From Kingdonia uniflora (taxonomy: Eukaryota > Streptophyta > Magnoliopsida > Ranunculales > Circaeasteraceae): 64,000 nt of DNA. Positions 1 to 13,932 of this stretch are shown in pieces. A program made the translations under genes and the position numbers. The notes under the pieces were generated by a model. It was given only the letters and a program-made list of their open reading frames with translations. It had not been told where the DNA came from and ran no database searches. Location of the stretch: assembly GCA_014058105.1 (NCBI GenBank), contig JACGCM010002493.1, forward strand, positions 372,001 through 436,000, in the 5' to 3' direction. The first letter of the stretch is position 1; each line of letters begins with the position of its first letter.

Positions 1-868
1 GTGTAAATACCAACATACCCTTATAAACAAAAAAAAAATCTTTTGATTTAACCCCCTAATTATGTGCCTGCAATTCGTCTTCCACCCCCAAAATGAACAC
101 AAAGTCATAACAAAATATTCTAAACAACTTTGGACTTGATTAAAGAGGGATTGAGTTGTTGTGTACTGATGTTTGATTTCATCTCCTATTGTATATGTTT
201 ACAATTATAAGCTTAAACTTAATATGTATCTCGGAGAAAAAGGGCATAGTTGAGTTTAAAATTTAACAAACCTAGTCAACCAGAGTCCTTATCGGTCAAC
301 CAAATTTGACTTGATTTTTAGGCTAAAATGGGGTATATTGTCGAATTTCAAAGAATGTGGGGGTCAATGAAAAGTTGATGCCATAATGTGGGGGGTTAAA
401 GCTAAAAGTTACTAAAATTTATTTATGTGTTTAATTTTAGGTAGCTGGCGAAACATTTTCGAAAAAATTGATATGGACAAGAGTTAGATCTCACTTGATA
501 GGAGTTCAAGGGCTTACATTGGTAGGATTTATATAACACGGAAGATGGATAAGTTGAAAGAGAGGTAATGAAAATTTTATAGTACATGTTATATCCAACC
601 CTATCTATTGCTTTCTGAACTCCCTCCAAAAAAAAGTGGCGATACACCAGTATTCTTGCATAGGCAACACCTTAAAACTAGATTAATCCCTTGTCTATGA
701 GCTCTATCATCTATCCTTTAAAGTTGCTTCTTTACCTTGATTAGTACCAATGCTCACATCATTGTTTTCTTGCGTAAGTAGCTTATATTGAAACTTACTA
801 CCATTATTAAACAATATAATGCACGTTATATTGCGTTATGTTACCTGTCTTTTGGTACACTTATCTTA
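1..868. other. Intergenic, AT-rich
   Basis: No coding region, RNA gene or clear repeat is visible. Short open frames here lack homology-like features and are broken by many stops. Confidence 0.6.
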
Positions 869-1361
869 GAGCATCCACAACAGCTAGGTGGATTCTGACA
901 TGGCAAGGTGGATTTGCCAATCCACCCTCTTTACAAAGCAATCCACCTCCCAGCAGCTAGGTGAATTTGATGACATGGAAACCCAATATCTACCCTGAGG
1001 TCGAATTCAGGGTGGATTTTTAGTGAATTCATGCCGCGCCCTTCTGAACTGCACGTAGCCTATAAACCAATAAGATGTTTCCATGTCGACATAATCCATT
1101 GACTCCCATTGCGCACACTTCAGAACTGCGCGTAGACACATGTCAACAATCCATTGGCTCTCATTGCGCGTACTTCAGAACTGCGCGTAGACACAACGTT
1201 CAAGATTAAAACACGTGGACATATCTAGGACGTTGGCTCTTGCGCGTAGTTTTGAACTGAGTTTGGCAAATTCACCTTGGTATTTTTACACAACTGCTGT
1301 GGGTGGATTGGATTCACCCTGCTTTTGGGCGAATCCACCCACCCAACTGCTGTGGATGCTC
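869..1361. mobile_element. Harbinger-type MITE (family A)
   Basis: The 493-bp element has terminal inverted repeats starting GAGCATCCACAACAGC on the left and, read from the right, GAGCATCCACAGCAG. It is flanked by TTA at 866-868 and 1362-1364, the 3-bp TTA/TAA duplication typical of PIF/Harbinger insertions. It has no transposase. Two copies of a segment of roughly 55 bp (about 1092-1197, each with CTTCAGAACTGCGCGTAGAC) lie inside. A related copy is at 29094-29549. The superfamily assignment rests on TSD size and TIR style. Confidence 0.85.
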
Positions 1362-1364
1362 TTA

Positions 1365-2685
1365 TGTCTAAATAATATTATTGTGCTACTATTATGGAAT
1401 TTATCATTTCTAATAGAAAATTAATACATTTTACTTTTCAGAGTAGAAGGCATTTTACTCTTATTTGTTGCCTCTTTAGGATCAACAATTTTAAAATCTA
1501 AATGATAAATATATTTTGCTTACTTGAATGACCTTGTTACTTTGAGAAACAATTGTTATTGGGTTTCCTACTCTCTTATCCGTTGCACATAGGTCATTGT
1601 ATTATCTTATAATTTTTTATTTATGATTTAATTTCTATCAAGCTATGCTGATTAAAATTGTGGAGAACTTCCTTTTCACAAATTTTTCTTTTGTTTTGTA
1701 GATTTCCATTAAGCACCGTGTAAATGTGTATATATGGTGCGTGATAGATATTAATATTCCTTTTGTACAAAATACTGGTTACAAGAGTTTTCAAATCCTT
1801 TCATGTATATGTGTAGAGTAGAATTTTGTGGATATGTTATCCCAACTTCTTGATATTTGTACTCATGGTAACTATACTTAATTCGGGTGTTAATTTTTGT
1901 AGTTGTTGAGATTTATAAATACTATCGTGTCTCGTGGTTGATATGACATTGATATGATATCCAATTGTCATGCAATTTGTGTAGATTTCATGATCTTAGG
2001 AATTGGGAGCGTGTTGTGTGTATACTGGCCCTAAATACTCTTAAATCGAAAGATTACGATTTTTACTTGGGTGTTTATAAATTTATATGTTTTCTAACTG
2101 GTTAAAAATGGGAATGTCCAATTTACAGGGGTAGTGCTACAATTTTTTTGGTAGATTTCTCCTATTTGATTTGCTTCCGACAATGACTGATATAGATATG
2201 ATGTGCCACTTGATTTCTCATATATTCAGTTTCATAATGTGTACTTAATTGTTTTATTATCTTTTGGTCTGCAATTATTTTTTAATATTTGCGTTGACGT
2301 TGTAACAAATTGTCCTTTTTGTTGCTTGTAGTGTCATAACAACTATGGGAGCGATGCCAACAAGTTATAATTTTACGTAGACATGTTGTCCGAGTGTCGA
2401 TGGTTCCATGTTGAGTGCGTTAGAGGTTGGATCATTAATTTGAGTGTTCTAGTTACTTTTAGTGATTGAATAATGATTTTCAATGTTTTACTTTGATTTA
2501 GACCTTATTTATCAAGATGGAATTGGTGTTTGTGGAGACATATAAGTAAATGTTTGAAATCAATAATTTTAATCTCTGTGAACATGAAATGTCATGACAT
2601 TACCATGTTATGATGCAATATTTTATTGTTTTATCTCTTTTTAATTAATTTGTGGTTGATGATGTTTTGTATAGTCCAACAGGGG
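1365..2685. other. Intergenic, possibly CACTA interior
   Basis: No gene is recognised. The stretch is AT-rich. It may include the decayed interior of the element whose end lies at about 3068, but I found no left terminus for it. Confidence 0.35.
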
Positions 2686-3068
2686 ACGTAATTCAAATTG
2701 CGAAAAATGATGCATTTAGCTTTACCTTTTTTAGGGACGGTTTAATCTATCTCTAATAATGGGAAATTTTCGCACCAAACTTTTAGAGACATCCATAGCC
2801 GTCTCAAATATTATGTATTAGGGACAGTAATTCGTCCCCAAAGGATTTGAAAAAGCCATGACTTTTAGAGACAAAATTTTGTCGTCTCTAACGCCGTCCC
2901 TAATAATATTAGAAACGGCTGTGTCCGTCCCTAACGTATTTGGGACGCCTCCTTTAAAGGTCCACGCTTTATCGTCTCTAAAGCTGTCTCTAATAGTTAT
3001 ATGGACGGAATATTAGCTTTTTGGGACACTTTTTAACTCTTCCTAAATGTGGTTTTTCTTGTACTGGT
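2686..3068. mobile_element. CACTA-like terminal region with subterminal repeats
   Basis: Many short direct and inverted motifs of the type TAGGGACGG / CGTCTCTAA alternate across about 370 bp, and the tract closes with GGTTTTTCTTGTACTGGTG at about 3050-3068. Read in reverse, that is close to the CACTACAAGAAAAACC terminus common in plant CACTA (EnSpm) elements, with changes. Only one end is recognisable, so this looks like a truncated element. It ends about 200 bp upstream of the TATA box of the dioxygenase gene. Confidence 0.6.
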
Positions 3069-3264
3069 GTGAAAAATAATATTAGGTCAAATGCCAAGTG
3101 CATTCTTTTTCATTCTAGAAATGTTGGTTTAATGGTAATCAAAAAATAATACTTATCCGGTGTAAAATTAGCACTCCACATGTCTGGTTCTTGATAAATG
3201 ATGGGCACTATAAAAGCTAAACATAAACGTTAACGATAACTTTTCATTTCTCCTCTGAAGCCTC

Positions 3265-3273
3265 TATATAAAG
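3265..3273 (+). promoter_or_regulatory. TATA box of GA 2-oxidase-like gene
   Basis: TATATAAAG lies 91 bp upstream of the chosen ATG at 3364, a normal spacing for a plant core promoter with a 5'UTR of about 60 nt. Confidence 0.55.
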
Positions 3274-3363
3274 ATTATACAGATTTGTGGCTACACGGAT
3301 ATATTTCTTCTATCACTATTCTTCGTCTCCTTCAGTATTGTGACGTACAACATCAAAAGATCA

Positions 3364-4640
<1,277 letters not shown>

Positions 4641-4713
4641 ATATAGTGGTAGCAGCAGCAAATGCTAATTTTGACCTATCTCGACAGACAGTCCCCTAAT
4701 GCTTCAAAACCTA

Positions 4714-4900
4714 GGATTGCTGTATTTCGGAGGAACGCCTAAAACATGAAAAATAGCTACTTTAAAGCGTACGTATCATGGCAAAGGGTGAGAAGAGCAA
4801 ATACAATGAATTCACACATGAGAAATTCGCAACGTTTAGTTTCCAGACGATGCTTGTTGATAATAGGCTCATTCATTTTGAGAAAAAGCAATGTACCTGC
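4714..4900 (+). pseudogene. Remnant of a second GA 2-oxidase last exon
   Basis: Downstream of the intact last exon the same protein end reappears in degraded form: LLYFGGTP (about 4718-4741), then in another frame GEKSKYNEFTHEKF and MLVDNRLIHFEKK. These correspond to [24 protein letters not shown] and the terminal THRLGAFE of the gene just upstream. The DNRL..FEK ending is closer to typical GA 2-oxidase C-termini than the intact gene's own ending. A frame change and missing middle show that it is a relic of a tandem copy. Confidence 0.65.
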
Positions 4901-5482
4901 AGCAATTGTAGCAGTAGTAGAAGTTAGTATTTTAATTAATCAGTGCTGGAATAAAAATCCGGCCGGATTTTTAATTATGTATTCATGCATGTACAAGGCA
5001 TACATGACAATTATTATGCATTCTGAATTAATATAAGATTTATGTACTCATCGTCTACGAGCCCAATCTTAATCGTAGCGGGTCATAATTGTACTAGGGT
5101 TGGATAAGGATCTAATGGGGCTCTCATAATAGTCCCTCTCTACTAGGGTTTCTAATTACAAATTGTACTAGAGCAACATAAATGATGTCATTTGAAAATG
5201 GATGTAGTTAAACAAAGGGTGAGCAAAGTGACAGTCTTTATTGGTTGATACAGTACAAGTTTATGATGGATCTCGTGATTATCCTCAACCAAACTACAAA
5301 ACAGATCTGGAATCTCTCAAACTTAGCCAAATTAACCACAATTATATACTCTTTTGTTGATCAAAACATTGTATGGTTTTTTTTTAACCTTTTTGTGTTT
5401 GAACCTAGTAAACAAACAACAACAAAAGAACCTAAAAAAGGTGCTAAAACATCTCCATGACAGTTTCTTTCTTCTTCAAGGG
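4901..5482. other. Intergenic spacer and probable 5'UTR
   Basis: No gene is seen. The last 100 bp or so before 5483 is CT-rich and probably belongs to the promoter or 5'UTR of the downstream gene. Confidence 0.4.
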
Positions 5483-7160
5483 ATGGGGAAAATATTCTCA
5501 ACACCTCTTCTCTTCCAATCAAAACTTCTTTGTTTCTCCTTTCTCTACCTCTTCACAACTCTGTTTCTAGCTCTATATTCTTCTCTCTCTCCAACTAAAT
5601 GTCTCTTCAGATCTTCGCCCTTCGATCCAATCCAAACCCCACTCTTCTTATACCCCAAAACATATGGGGTGCACAAATACGCAATCCCCACCATCCGTTC
5701 TTCGTGCGTTTCTCCTGTTCTTTTCTCAGGTTTTAATGCCATCAAGTCTATTGCTATAATTCCAATTTTGTTTGTTTTTGAAATTTGTATCTTGATTATG
5801 GTTTTTTGATTAATGGGGTTTTGTTGTTTTGGTTTAGGTTATTGGAACGCGTTGAAGGAGATTGAAGATTTCATGCAGAATTCTTCAATTAGTACTCCCA
5901 GTTTGAGATATCTATCAAAGGAAACAGAGAGTTTTGGAGGCAATCTTAGCACACTAGAGAGGATATCTTATTTCGATCGTAGTGGTGATGATGTTACAGT
6001 TCCTTGTGGATTCATGAAGGAGTTTCCCATTAGTGATAATGGTTAGTGCTACATAAACTCAAACAGCAACGCTTTTTAGTTTTTCTCAAACATGTTTTTT
6101 AGACTTTTTTGGCCTAAACATGGAATTAGGCCATAAAATTAAATTTAGTTTCTGACAATGTTTGTGGATCCAGATAGAATAGCGATGGAAGCCTGTAAGG
6201 GAGTTGTTGTAGTCTCCGCGATATTTGGTGACCATGACAAAATTCGGCAACCAAGGGGACTTGGATCGAAAACGCTAGATACTGTTTGTTTCATCATGTT
6301 TGTAGATGATCACACCTTCAGAGGCCTCAACTCTCACAACCTTCTCTCCGAGGAAGACTGGGAACATAAGCTAGGTGCATGGAGAATAGTACGAGTATCA
6401 GGCGAACTCCCATACAAGAATGCTGCAATGAACGGAGTAATACCAAAGCATCTTGTTCATAGACTCCTCCCAAATTCAAAATTTAGCATTTGGTCAGACG
6501 GGAAGATACAGTTAACGGTGGACCCGTTATTATTGATTCATTCCCTTATTATTTTGAAGAATGCGGATATGGCTATTTCAAAACATCCTTACTATATTCA
6601 TACAATTGAAGAGGCCATGGCTACGTCAAGGTGGAAGAAATGGGGTGATATCGATTCGTTACAAAAACAAATGGAGACTTATTGTGAACACGGTTTGCAG
6701 CCCTGGACACCTAATAAACTCCCATATACTTCAGGTAAATTTGGCTAATTAGCTTCGTGGTCTTTGAAACATGTTTTTCAAAATTAACGTTTAAACGAGT
6801 TTTCTGAATTATGCTTTGATGTTTGCAGATGTACCAGATAGTGCACTTATACTAAGGAAACATGGATTCGAGAGCAATTTATTTTCTTGCCTCCTTTTCA
6901 ATGAATTAGAAGCTTTTAACCCAAGGGATCAATTGGCATTTGCATTTGTAAGAGATCACATGAGCCCCAAGATGAACTTGAACATGTTTGAGGTTGAAGT
7001 GTTTGAGCAGATTGCAATGGAATACAGGCACAATATCAAACGCGGGGGACAAAATCTTGCTAAACAAGGGTCAAATACAAAAAGGGCGAGCCCCAATTTA
7101 GTAGGTACAAGCAAGTGTGAGATGTATCTATCAGAAATGTGGGGCGAATCACATTCCTGA
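5483..7160 (+). CDS. TOD1/MUCI70-type (DUF616) Golgi membrane protein
   Basis: Four exons, 5483-5729, 5838-6041, 6174-6734 and 6829-7160, all with phase-1 junctions, encode 447 aa. The N-terminus has one hydrophobic segment (about residues 13-34) suited to a type II signal anchor, followed by a Ser/Pro-rich stem. From about residue 150 comes a DUF616/TOD1-MUCI70 domain with the hallmarks VVVSAIFGDHDK, CFIMFVDD, WRIVRV, KFSIWSDGKIQL and a conserved ALILRKH..ESNLFSCLLFNE block. Arabidopsis relatives include TOD1, reported as a Golgi alkaline ceramidase affecting turgor, and MUCI70, involved in pectin/mucilage synthesis. The domain resembles glycosyltransferases, so the actual reaction is uncertain. 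The start at 5483 is the first ATG before the membrane segment. Confidence 0.88.
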
Positions 7161-8055
7161 TTTTTTTTTCCCCTTTATTTTTTCTGTATTTTAGAATCTG
7201 AGATGCTAACATTGACACTAAGAACAAATTATTTAACATTACAAAATACCAAAATCGTCTTTGTTCTTGAGCTCTATTTACCTTAATAACATAGTATTAG
7301 CGGGCATCGATGTGCTTCACGCGTGTCAAGTCAATTAAAAGAATAGAACTATGTTTACACACTTTAGTTGGCTTAAAGAAGAAGGTAATTACAATGATGG
7401 ACCCTGCAAAGAAAGCAACATCAACCAAAAATTATGAATTTGATGATGCTTAGTTTTTACGTCTCTTCAAATGTGAGCTCCACGACAACTTGTCGTGGTG
7501 GCAAAGAATCTAAATTGATAAATTAAAGGACGGATCAAAAGGCCAATGATAATTGACTAAAGGATTACGTAAATTAAAAATAAATCTTTTTAACGGTATA
7601 AAGATGATTTTAATATCAAGTATATCAAGCAGTAGATTCTTCTTCCTTATGGGATTTAATAATGTCGTATTGAGGAAATGCCACTCATGTGAACACCCAC
7701 CCTTCCTCAATTTGATCGTCATCTAGGAAACTCCTGTCAGATTGATCTACAGTACCCTCTACGATCTTCCCAGCGTAAGAAGAGCAAAAACCCGCACGAC
7801 ACGAGTAGGGTAGATCAATACCCATTTCTCCAGCCTGGTCTAGAATGTAATCAATGTCACCTTGTAGGTGCCCATCGTTGTAACCCTATCGCGCATGGGC
7901 CAAATGACAGGATGTCGGGATAATTATTCCTAAAAAAATCTTTGCTAAAACTTTTGGTGTACGCAAAATTTTTTGGTTTGACAGAATGTCTTCGAATTTG
8001 AAAACTCGTAGCTGATAATATAATTTTAACAGTTATAAACCTTAATGTTCTTGCC
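7161..8055. other. 3' flank and intergenic spacer
   Basis: No coding exon is seen after the stop of the DUF616 gene. The sequence is unique-looking and AT-rich up to the solo LTR. The open frame over 7857-8189 on the minus strand runs into the LTR and is not credible. Confidence 0.5.
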
Positions 8056-8060
8056 GAAGT

Positions 8061-8871
8061 TGTCACGGCCCAGCCCGGGACCGCCTCTACAGCTTCCGGA
8101 GTGCAGCGGAATAAGGGACCGTGCGGCGTACACGTACGCGCGGTCGGCGTGTACCAGCCATCTTCACGGGAGCGGCGCGCCAGTGGCATACAACCTACGG
8201 ATGCTAGAGCGACATCCGGATAATCCTGGATACTCGTGAGGAGTCATCGAATATGTATTTGGTATATGCAACAACGCTGAAGGTTCCCTCAATAATCCCT
8301 ACAGCGTAATCTCTCGCGACGCGCGCGAGGTACGAAAAACACACCTGTCCTGTAGCGGATCAGGGTAGCTCAATATGCCGATTTCCACATAAGGGACTCA
8401 TATCTCAATAGGCGACGAGCCTGGACTATTTATATTGTCCATCTGTAAGGGGCGGTGCGTCTCGGATAGCCCGCGGGGCATAGCGGCGCCATCTGAAGCC
8501 CTTTATTGAAAACCGGCCCGCATTGCGAGGCAATGTCCCCTAACCTTCCCTAGGCCTAAGAGAACTCATAACTATCCTTTGTAGATAGTCCATGAGCCGG
8601 GGTCCTTGATGACCAAACATTAAAGCTCTTTTAGTCATGGGGAGGATCGGACCAAGGTTCCTCTTTAATATAGCTACTAAGTAAATAGTCAACTTCTAAA
8701 AGGCAACGTTAAAACATGAGGCGAAGCGTACTGGACCTTTTCGCCCCTTTAACTGAATCCGATTGCGACGAAACTTGGCGTGCTGCTATATTAGGACATA
8801 GAGAACAAATACATTCGGACAGAACTCAAAACGCTCGGGTGGATTTGGCCGGCGTTCGGTAGGTCGTCACA
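8061..8871. mobile_element. Solo LTR, probably Ty3/gypsy type
   Basis: An 811-bp, GC-rich block starts TGTCACGGCCCAGCC and ends GGTAGGTCGTCACA, giving TG...CA termini. It is bracketed by a perfect 5-bp duplication, GAAGT, at 8056-8060 and 8872-8876. There is no internal domain, so this is a solo LTR left by LTR-LTR recombination. Read on the minus strand it begins TGTGACGACC and ends GGGCCGTGACA, a style common in gypsy (Tekay/Del-like) LTRs, so I infer minus orientation and a Ty3/gypsy origin. Its base composition is clearly unlike the flanks. It ends 134 bp beyond the peroxidase stop codon. Confidence 0.92.
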
Positions 8872-9005
8872 GAAGTATCATCATAAAATGGACTAATTTT
8901 ATTTTGTAGAAAACGATACATGCAAACCATGTCCATTTCTTTAAAATGGACTAATATTATTTTGTAGACTCGTAAACCCAAACACAATCCCAAAGCCATA
9001 ATAGG

Positions 9006-10409
<1,404 letters not shown>

Positions 10410-10494
10410 TGTTACAACTACAAGGACAAAGCTGACTTAATTAGTTACTAGTAGAGTCTAGTACTTTGTTATGATCTTATTCTCAAAAGATCAC

Positions 10495-10503
10495 TTATTT
10501 ATA
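10495..10503 (-). promoter_or_regulatory. TATA box of peroxidase gene
   Basis: On the minus strand TATAAATAA lies about 86 nt before the peroxidase ATG at 10409, as expected for a core promoter. Confidence 0.55.
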
Positions 10504-11681
10504 ATGTTTGCAAGAACATCTTATTTGACTTTATCCTTACAGGCGCCAAGATCCAATAAGTCTAAAGTTAGTGACTTTTAGTAGTAAAGCCGGAAAAAAC
10601 AAAAACAACACGAATTATCCGAGTTGGCCTTACCGCGTGTTTGACTAACTTGTGAATGAGAATGAAACTCTAATCCAATTAAGCAATTAGAGAGAGGACT
10701 CGTGTGTGTGAATGCAAGGGGGACATGGTATATATATATATCACTACATTTTGTTGGAATGATTTCTAGAACTATTTGCACTTTAGTAGTTGGACTGGGA
10801 TATCAACTATTTAGATGTTTTTTCCGATTGCGACTTGTGTTGAAAGGATACAATGTTTCTTACTTCGTCAGTACTTTGAGGCCTCTTGGTTTTAGCTTCG
10901 ACATAATTAGTAGGACGGTTTTAGGCTAATTTATTTTCTTTTCGTTCGTGCTTACCTATCCCATCCATGCCTATACGATCAGTAGCCATGCCATAGGCTT
11001 AGTTATTTCGTTTTAATTGGTTTAGACGGGATTATACATTTAAATAAATGTGTTGGAACATTCTTTAAACCAGATTTTAACCATGTTTTTGTTTCAACTA
11101 GTTGGTTTAAACTATGCTCTTAACATTCAACCCCGCAACGACAGACAGATCAAAGTTGACATATCAAGAAAAAAGCAAATTAACAAAGATCAAAGTTGAC
11201 ATATCAAGAAACACACAAATTAACAAGCAAACAGATCATTGTATCTTGCGAGACAGTCGCCATTAACCGTGAAGCACCATACGTAGGGTGAAATCTGTCT
11301 TAAGAAAATTGCAGTGACTACAAGCCTCGATCGTCGGTTTTTCATTTCATTTTCGTTTCATTTCTGAATATATGTGTAACAGTCTTGGCCTTAAGCCTCA
11401 CTTTCAGTAAATTTACATGAAAAAAAAATCAACTTATGGAGGGAGAAGTTATGCAAGATAGCAACATTAAGCTGAATTTGTTCAAGTCACATTTAAGACC
11501 GTCATCGGTTGACTCTGTGGATTACGACAAGTCCCAAATAACTGAGATACAATATGGGGTTTAGTATTTGAGTAGACGTGACTAAGTTACAGACACCTCC
11601 TGTAATTTGAGATGCGCCTAATGAATTCAAGAATCAGACTCAGTTTAATTAGTGAAGATGTTTCAAGCTGAATATGGCACC
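10504..11681. other. Intergenic (peroxidase promoter side)
   Basis: No coding exon is recognised. At about 11149-11226 a short near-direct duplication (AGATCAAAGTTGACATATCA) occurs twice. Nothing else stands out. Confidence 0.5.
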
Positions 11682-11684
11682 TTA

Positions 11685-12371
11685 AAGCATCCACAACAGC
11701 CTCCGTAAACTTATTTTAGGGAGGCAAAAATATGAGGCTCTCTATCCCTATTTTTTTCTTTCTCTCTCCTCAAGTATGGGGAGTCTAGAAAAATATTTGG
11801 TGAGCCACGTAGAACTCTTATATTACGTGTAAAGTTACTTTAGAGGTTTAAAGTAAAAAAAAAAAATTTACTCTTTGTCTCTTATTTTTAAACATAACTA
11901 ATTTGAAGTAGTTTAGGTAGTTAATTATGTGATGTGGCTCCTTTTTGTAGGGAGTCTACTACATCCACACTTTCAAAGTTGGGTTGAAACTCCCCAAAAG
12001 TACTCCCTAAGAGCATCCACAACAGTTTCTTTATAATAGGGAGTACTTTTGGGGAGTTTCAACCCAACTTTGATGGTGTGGATGTAGCAGACTCCGTACA
12101 AAAAGGAGCCACATTACAAAATTAACTACCTAAACCACTTAAAATTAGTTATGTTTAAAAATAAAAGGCAAAAAATAATTTTTTTTAAACTTTAAACCTC
12201 TAAAGTAACTTTACACGTAATATAAGAGTCCTACGTGGCTCACCAAATATTTCTCTAGACTCCTCATACTTAAGGAGAGAGAAAGAAAAAAATAGGGATA
12301 GGGAGCCTATAAACTTACTTTAGGGAGGCTGCTGTGGTTGCTCTAATATAGAGAGGTTGTTGTGGATGTTC
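11685..12371. mobile_element. Harbinger-type MITE (family B), outer copy
   Basis: The left end, AAGCATCCACAACAGCC, follows TTA at 11682-11684. The right end, GGTTGTTGTGGATGTTC, stops at 12371 before TTA at 12372-12374. Removing the inner insertion (12011-12343 plus one TAA copy) restores an element of about 351 bp with matching ends. The element is non-coding. Confidence 0.85.
12011..12343. mobile_element. Harbinger-type MITE (family B), inner copy in opposite orientation
   Basis: The 333-bp element starts GAGCATCCACAACAG and ends CTGCTGTGGTTGCTC, flanked by TAA at 12008-12010 and 12344-12346. Its sequence is the reverse complement of the outer copy (for example AGTACTTTTGGGGAGTTTC against GAAACTCCCCAAAAGTACT), so the two form a hairpin-capable palindrome with arms of about 320 bp. 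Confidence 0.88.
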
Positions 12372-12374
12372 TTA

Positions 12375-13932
12375 GGTCGGCTCGGTTAACCTAAATTTCA
12401 AATTTCAAAACAAGTTCATGTGGCCTTCTCTCTCTCTTTTTTACTGAGCAAATAAAATTAGACAAATTAGGCCCCATGGGGAAATAAGATTACAACACAA
12501 AAGCTAATGAGCTTTTTGAGTGTTAATCAAATTAATATTACAAACACATCTAGGGTAGTGCCCACTCAATGCCACACGAGCATAGGCTTTGAAATTAAGG
12601 TTTCTTCAAATTTACTTGTTGAATATAAAATTAGTGATACCAATAACAACAAATTTGTCATAAAACTGAAAGGCTAGACAATTACAAGACAGCCCGTCAA
12701 TATAAGAACTCTCTAGACGCATCAAGTGATATTCTCAATCCCCTTATCACAACTAGAGCCTCTGCCTCTTCAGGATCCAGATGCCCCTAAGCAATGGTGA
12801 TTTCTCACCGTGTAACTGGAGTGTTTCTTCTTTCCACTTATAAGTGTTGAGATGCCAACTGGATGGAAATCAGTAAGCAAGTTTTTGCTACTTACTGAAA
12901 AGTGAAAACTGCAGAATGAAAGTACCTCGGTAAAAAAAAAACACTAGTTAAATGTTGAATGAGGCAATGAGCCCAGTCCAGCGATTTCAAATGAAAAACA
13001 AACACCCCCAAGCTAAGTCTAATCCAAACTTCTGACCTCACAACTTCCTAGGTAAAACATCTTACCTCTTCACTAGGGTGGAAGGCATCATACACCGCCA
13101 TACACACTAGGCATGACTGGCATGCCTTTTGACCAAACTTGAATTCGTAGTTTTACAAGTTTTGTAGCATATGTTTTATGTATCTTGTATGATCATAGAA
13201 GTTTCAAAATGGCATTTTTCTCATCCTCATCCCCGTAGTACTCAAAAGAGTAAAAGACAAAGAAGAAAATGCGTGTTTAGTTTAATGCATAAATATTCCA
13301 TAAGTTAAAGAGTCACTTGACTCGTAATGATAGTTGTTCCACTTTCTAATAATAATATAAATCAAAACTACGTTTTCTAAGTGGGAAACAAAGATGTAAA
13401 AAAATAATTGTTTTGAAGAAAATTCACAGTCTAAAGACTCATCACATTTTACTACTAGAGTCGCAATGATTTATTCTCCCTAAGTTTGATGTTTATATAT
13501 TGTTTAATTATATTTGATCTTATAAACATTAATCTTGTAATAGGTAGTATGAATCACATAAATTTTGTGGTGAATTCTTTCAGAAATATGAGTTATTTTC
13601 TAATACCAGATGATTTTTGTAAGCCACTAAGTACTAAAGGTAGAAGATATAATCATTTTTATTAATTCAAATAAAAAGTAACCAGAAACTACGACGTGAC
13701 CTGTAAATTTTGCTTGTATAGTGTTAATGGGAAGTCGGAGAAATTTATGTAAAAATTGGCCGAGAAAGTAACCATGGTCTATGTTGCACGTAAAAAATTG
13801 GTCTGTTTTGGCATGTCTAAAAAACAAAATGCGTGCCCAAAAAACAAAAACAAAAAACCCCAATTTCACACCGTCCCCTCTCATAAAACCCTAAACCCAC
13901 CCTTTCCAAATCAAGCTCAATCAAACTCATCA
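12375..13932. other. Intergenic and MORF promoter region
   Basis: No coding exon is recognised. The sequence is AT-rich and holds the promoter/5'UTR of the downstream gene near its right end. No TATA box is convincing enough to call. Confidence 0.45.

Noticed and set aside
7857..8239. Open frames on both strands around the start of the solo LTR
   Set aside because: They run across the LTR boundary at 8061 and are explained by its GC-rich composition.
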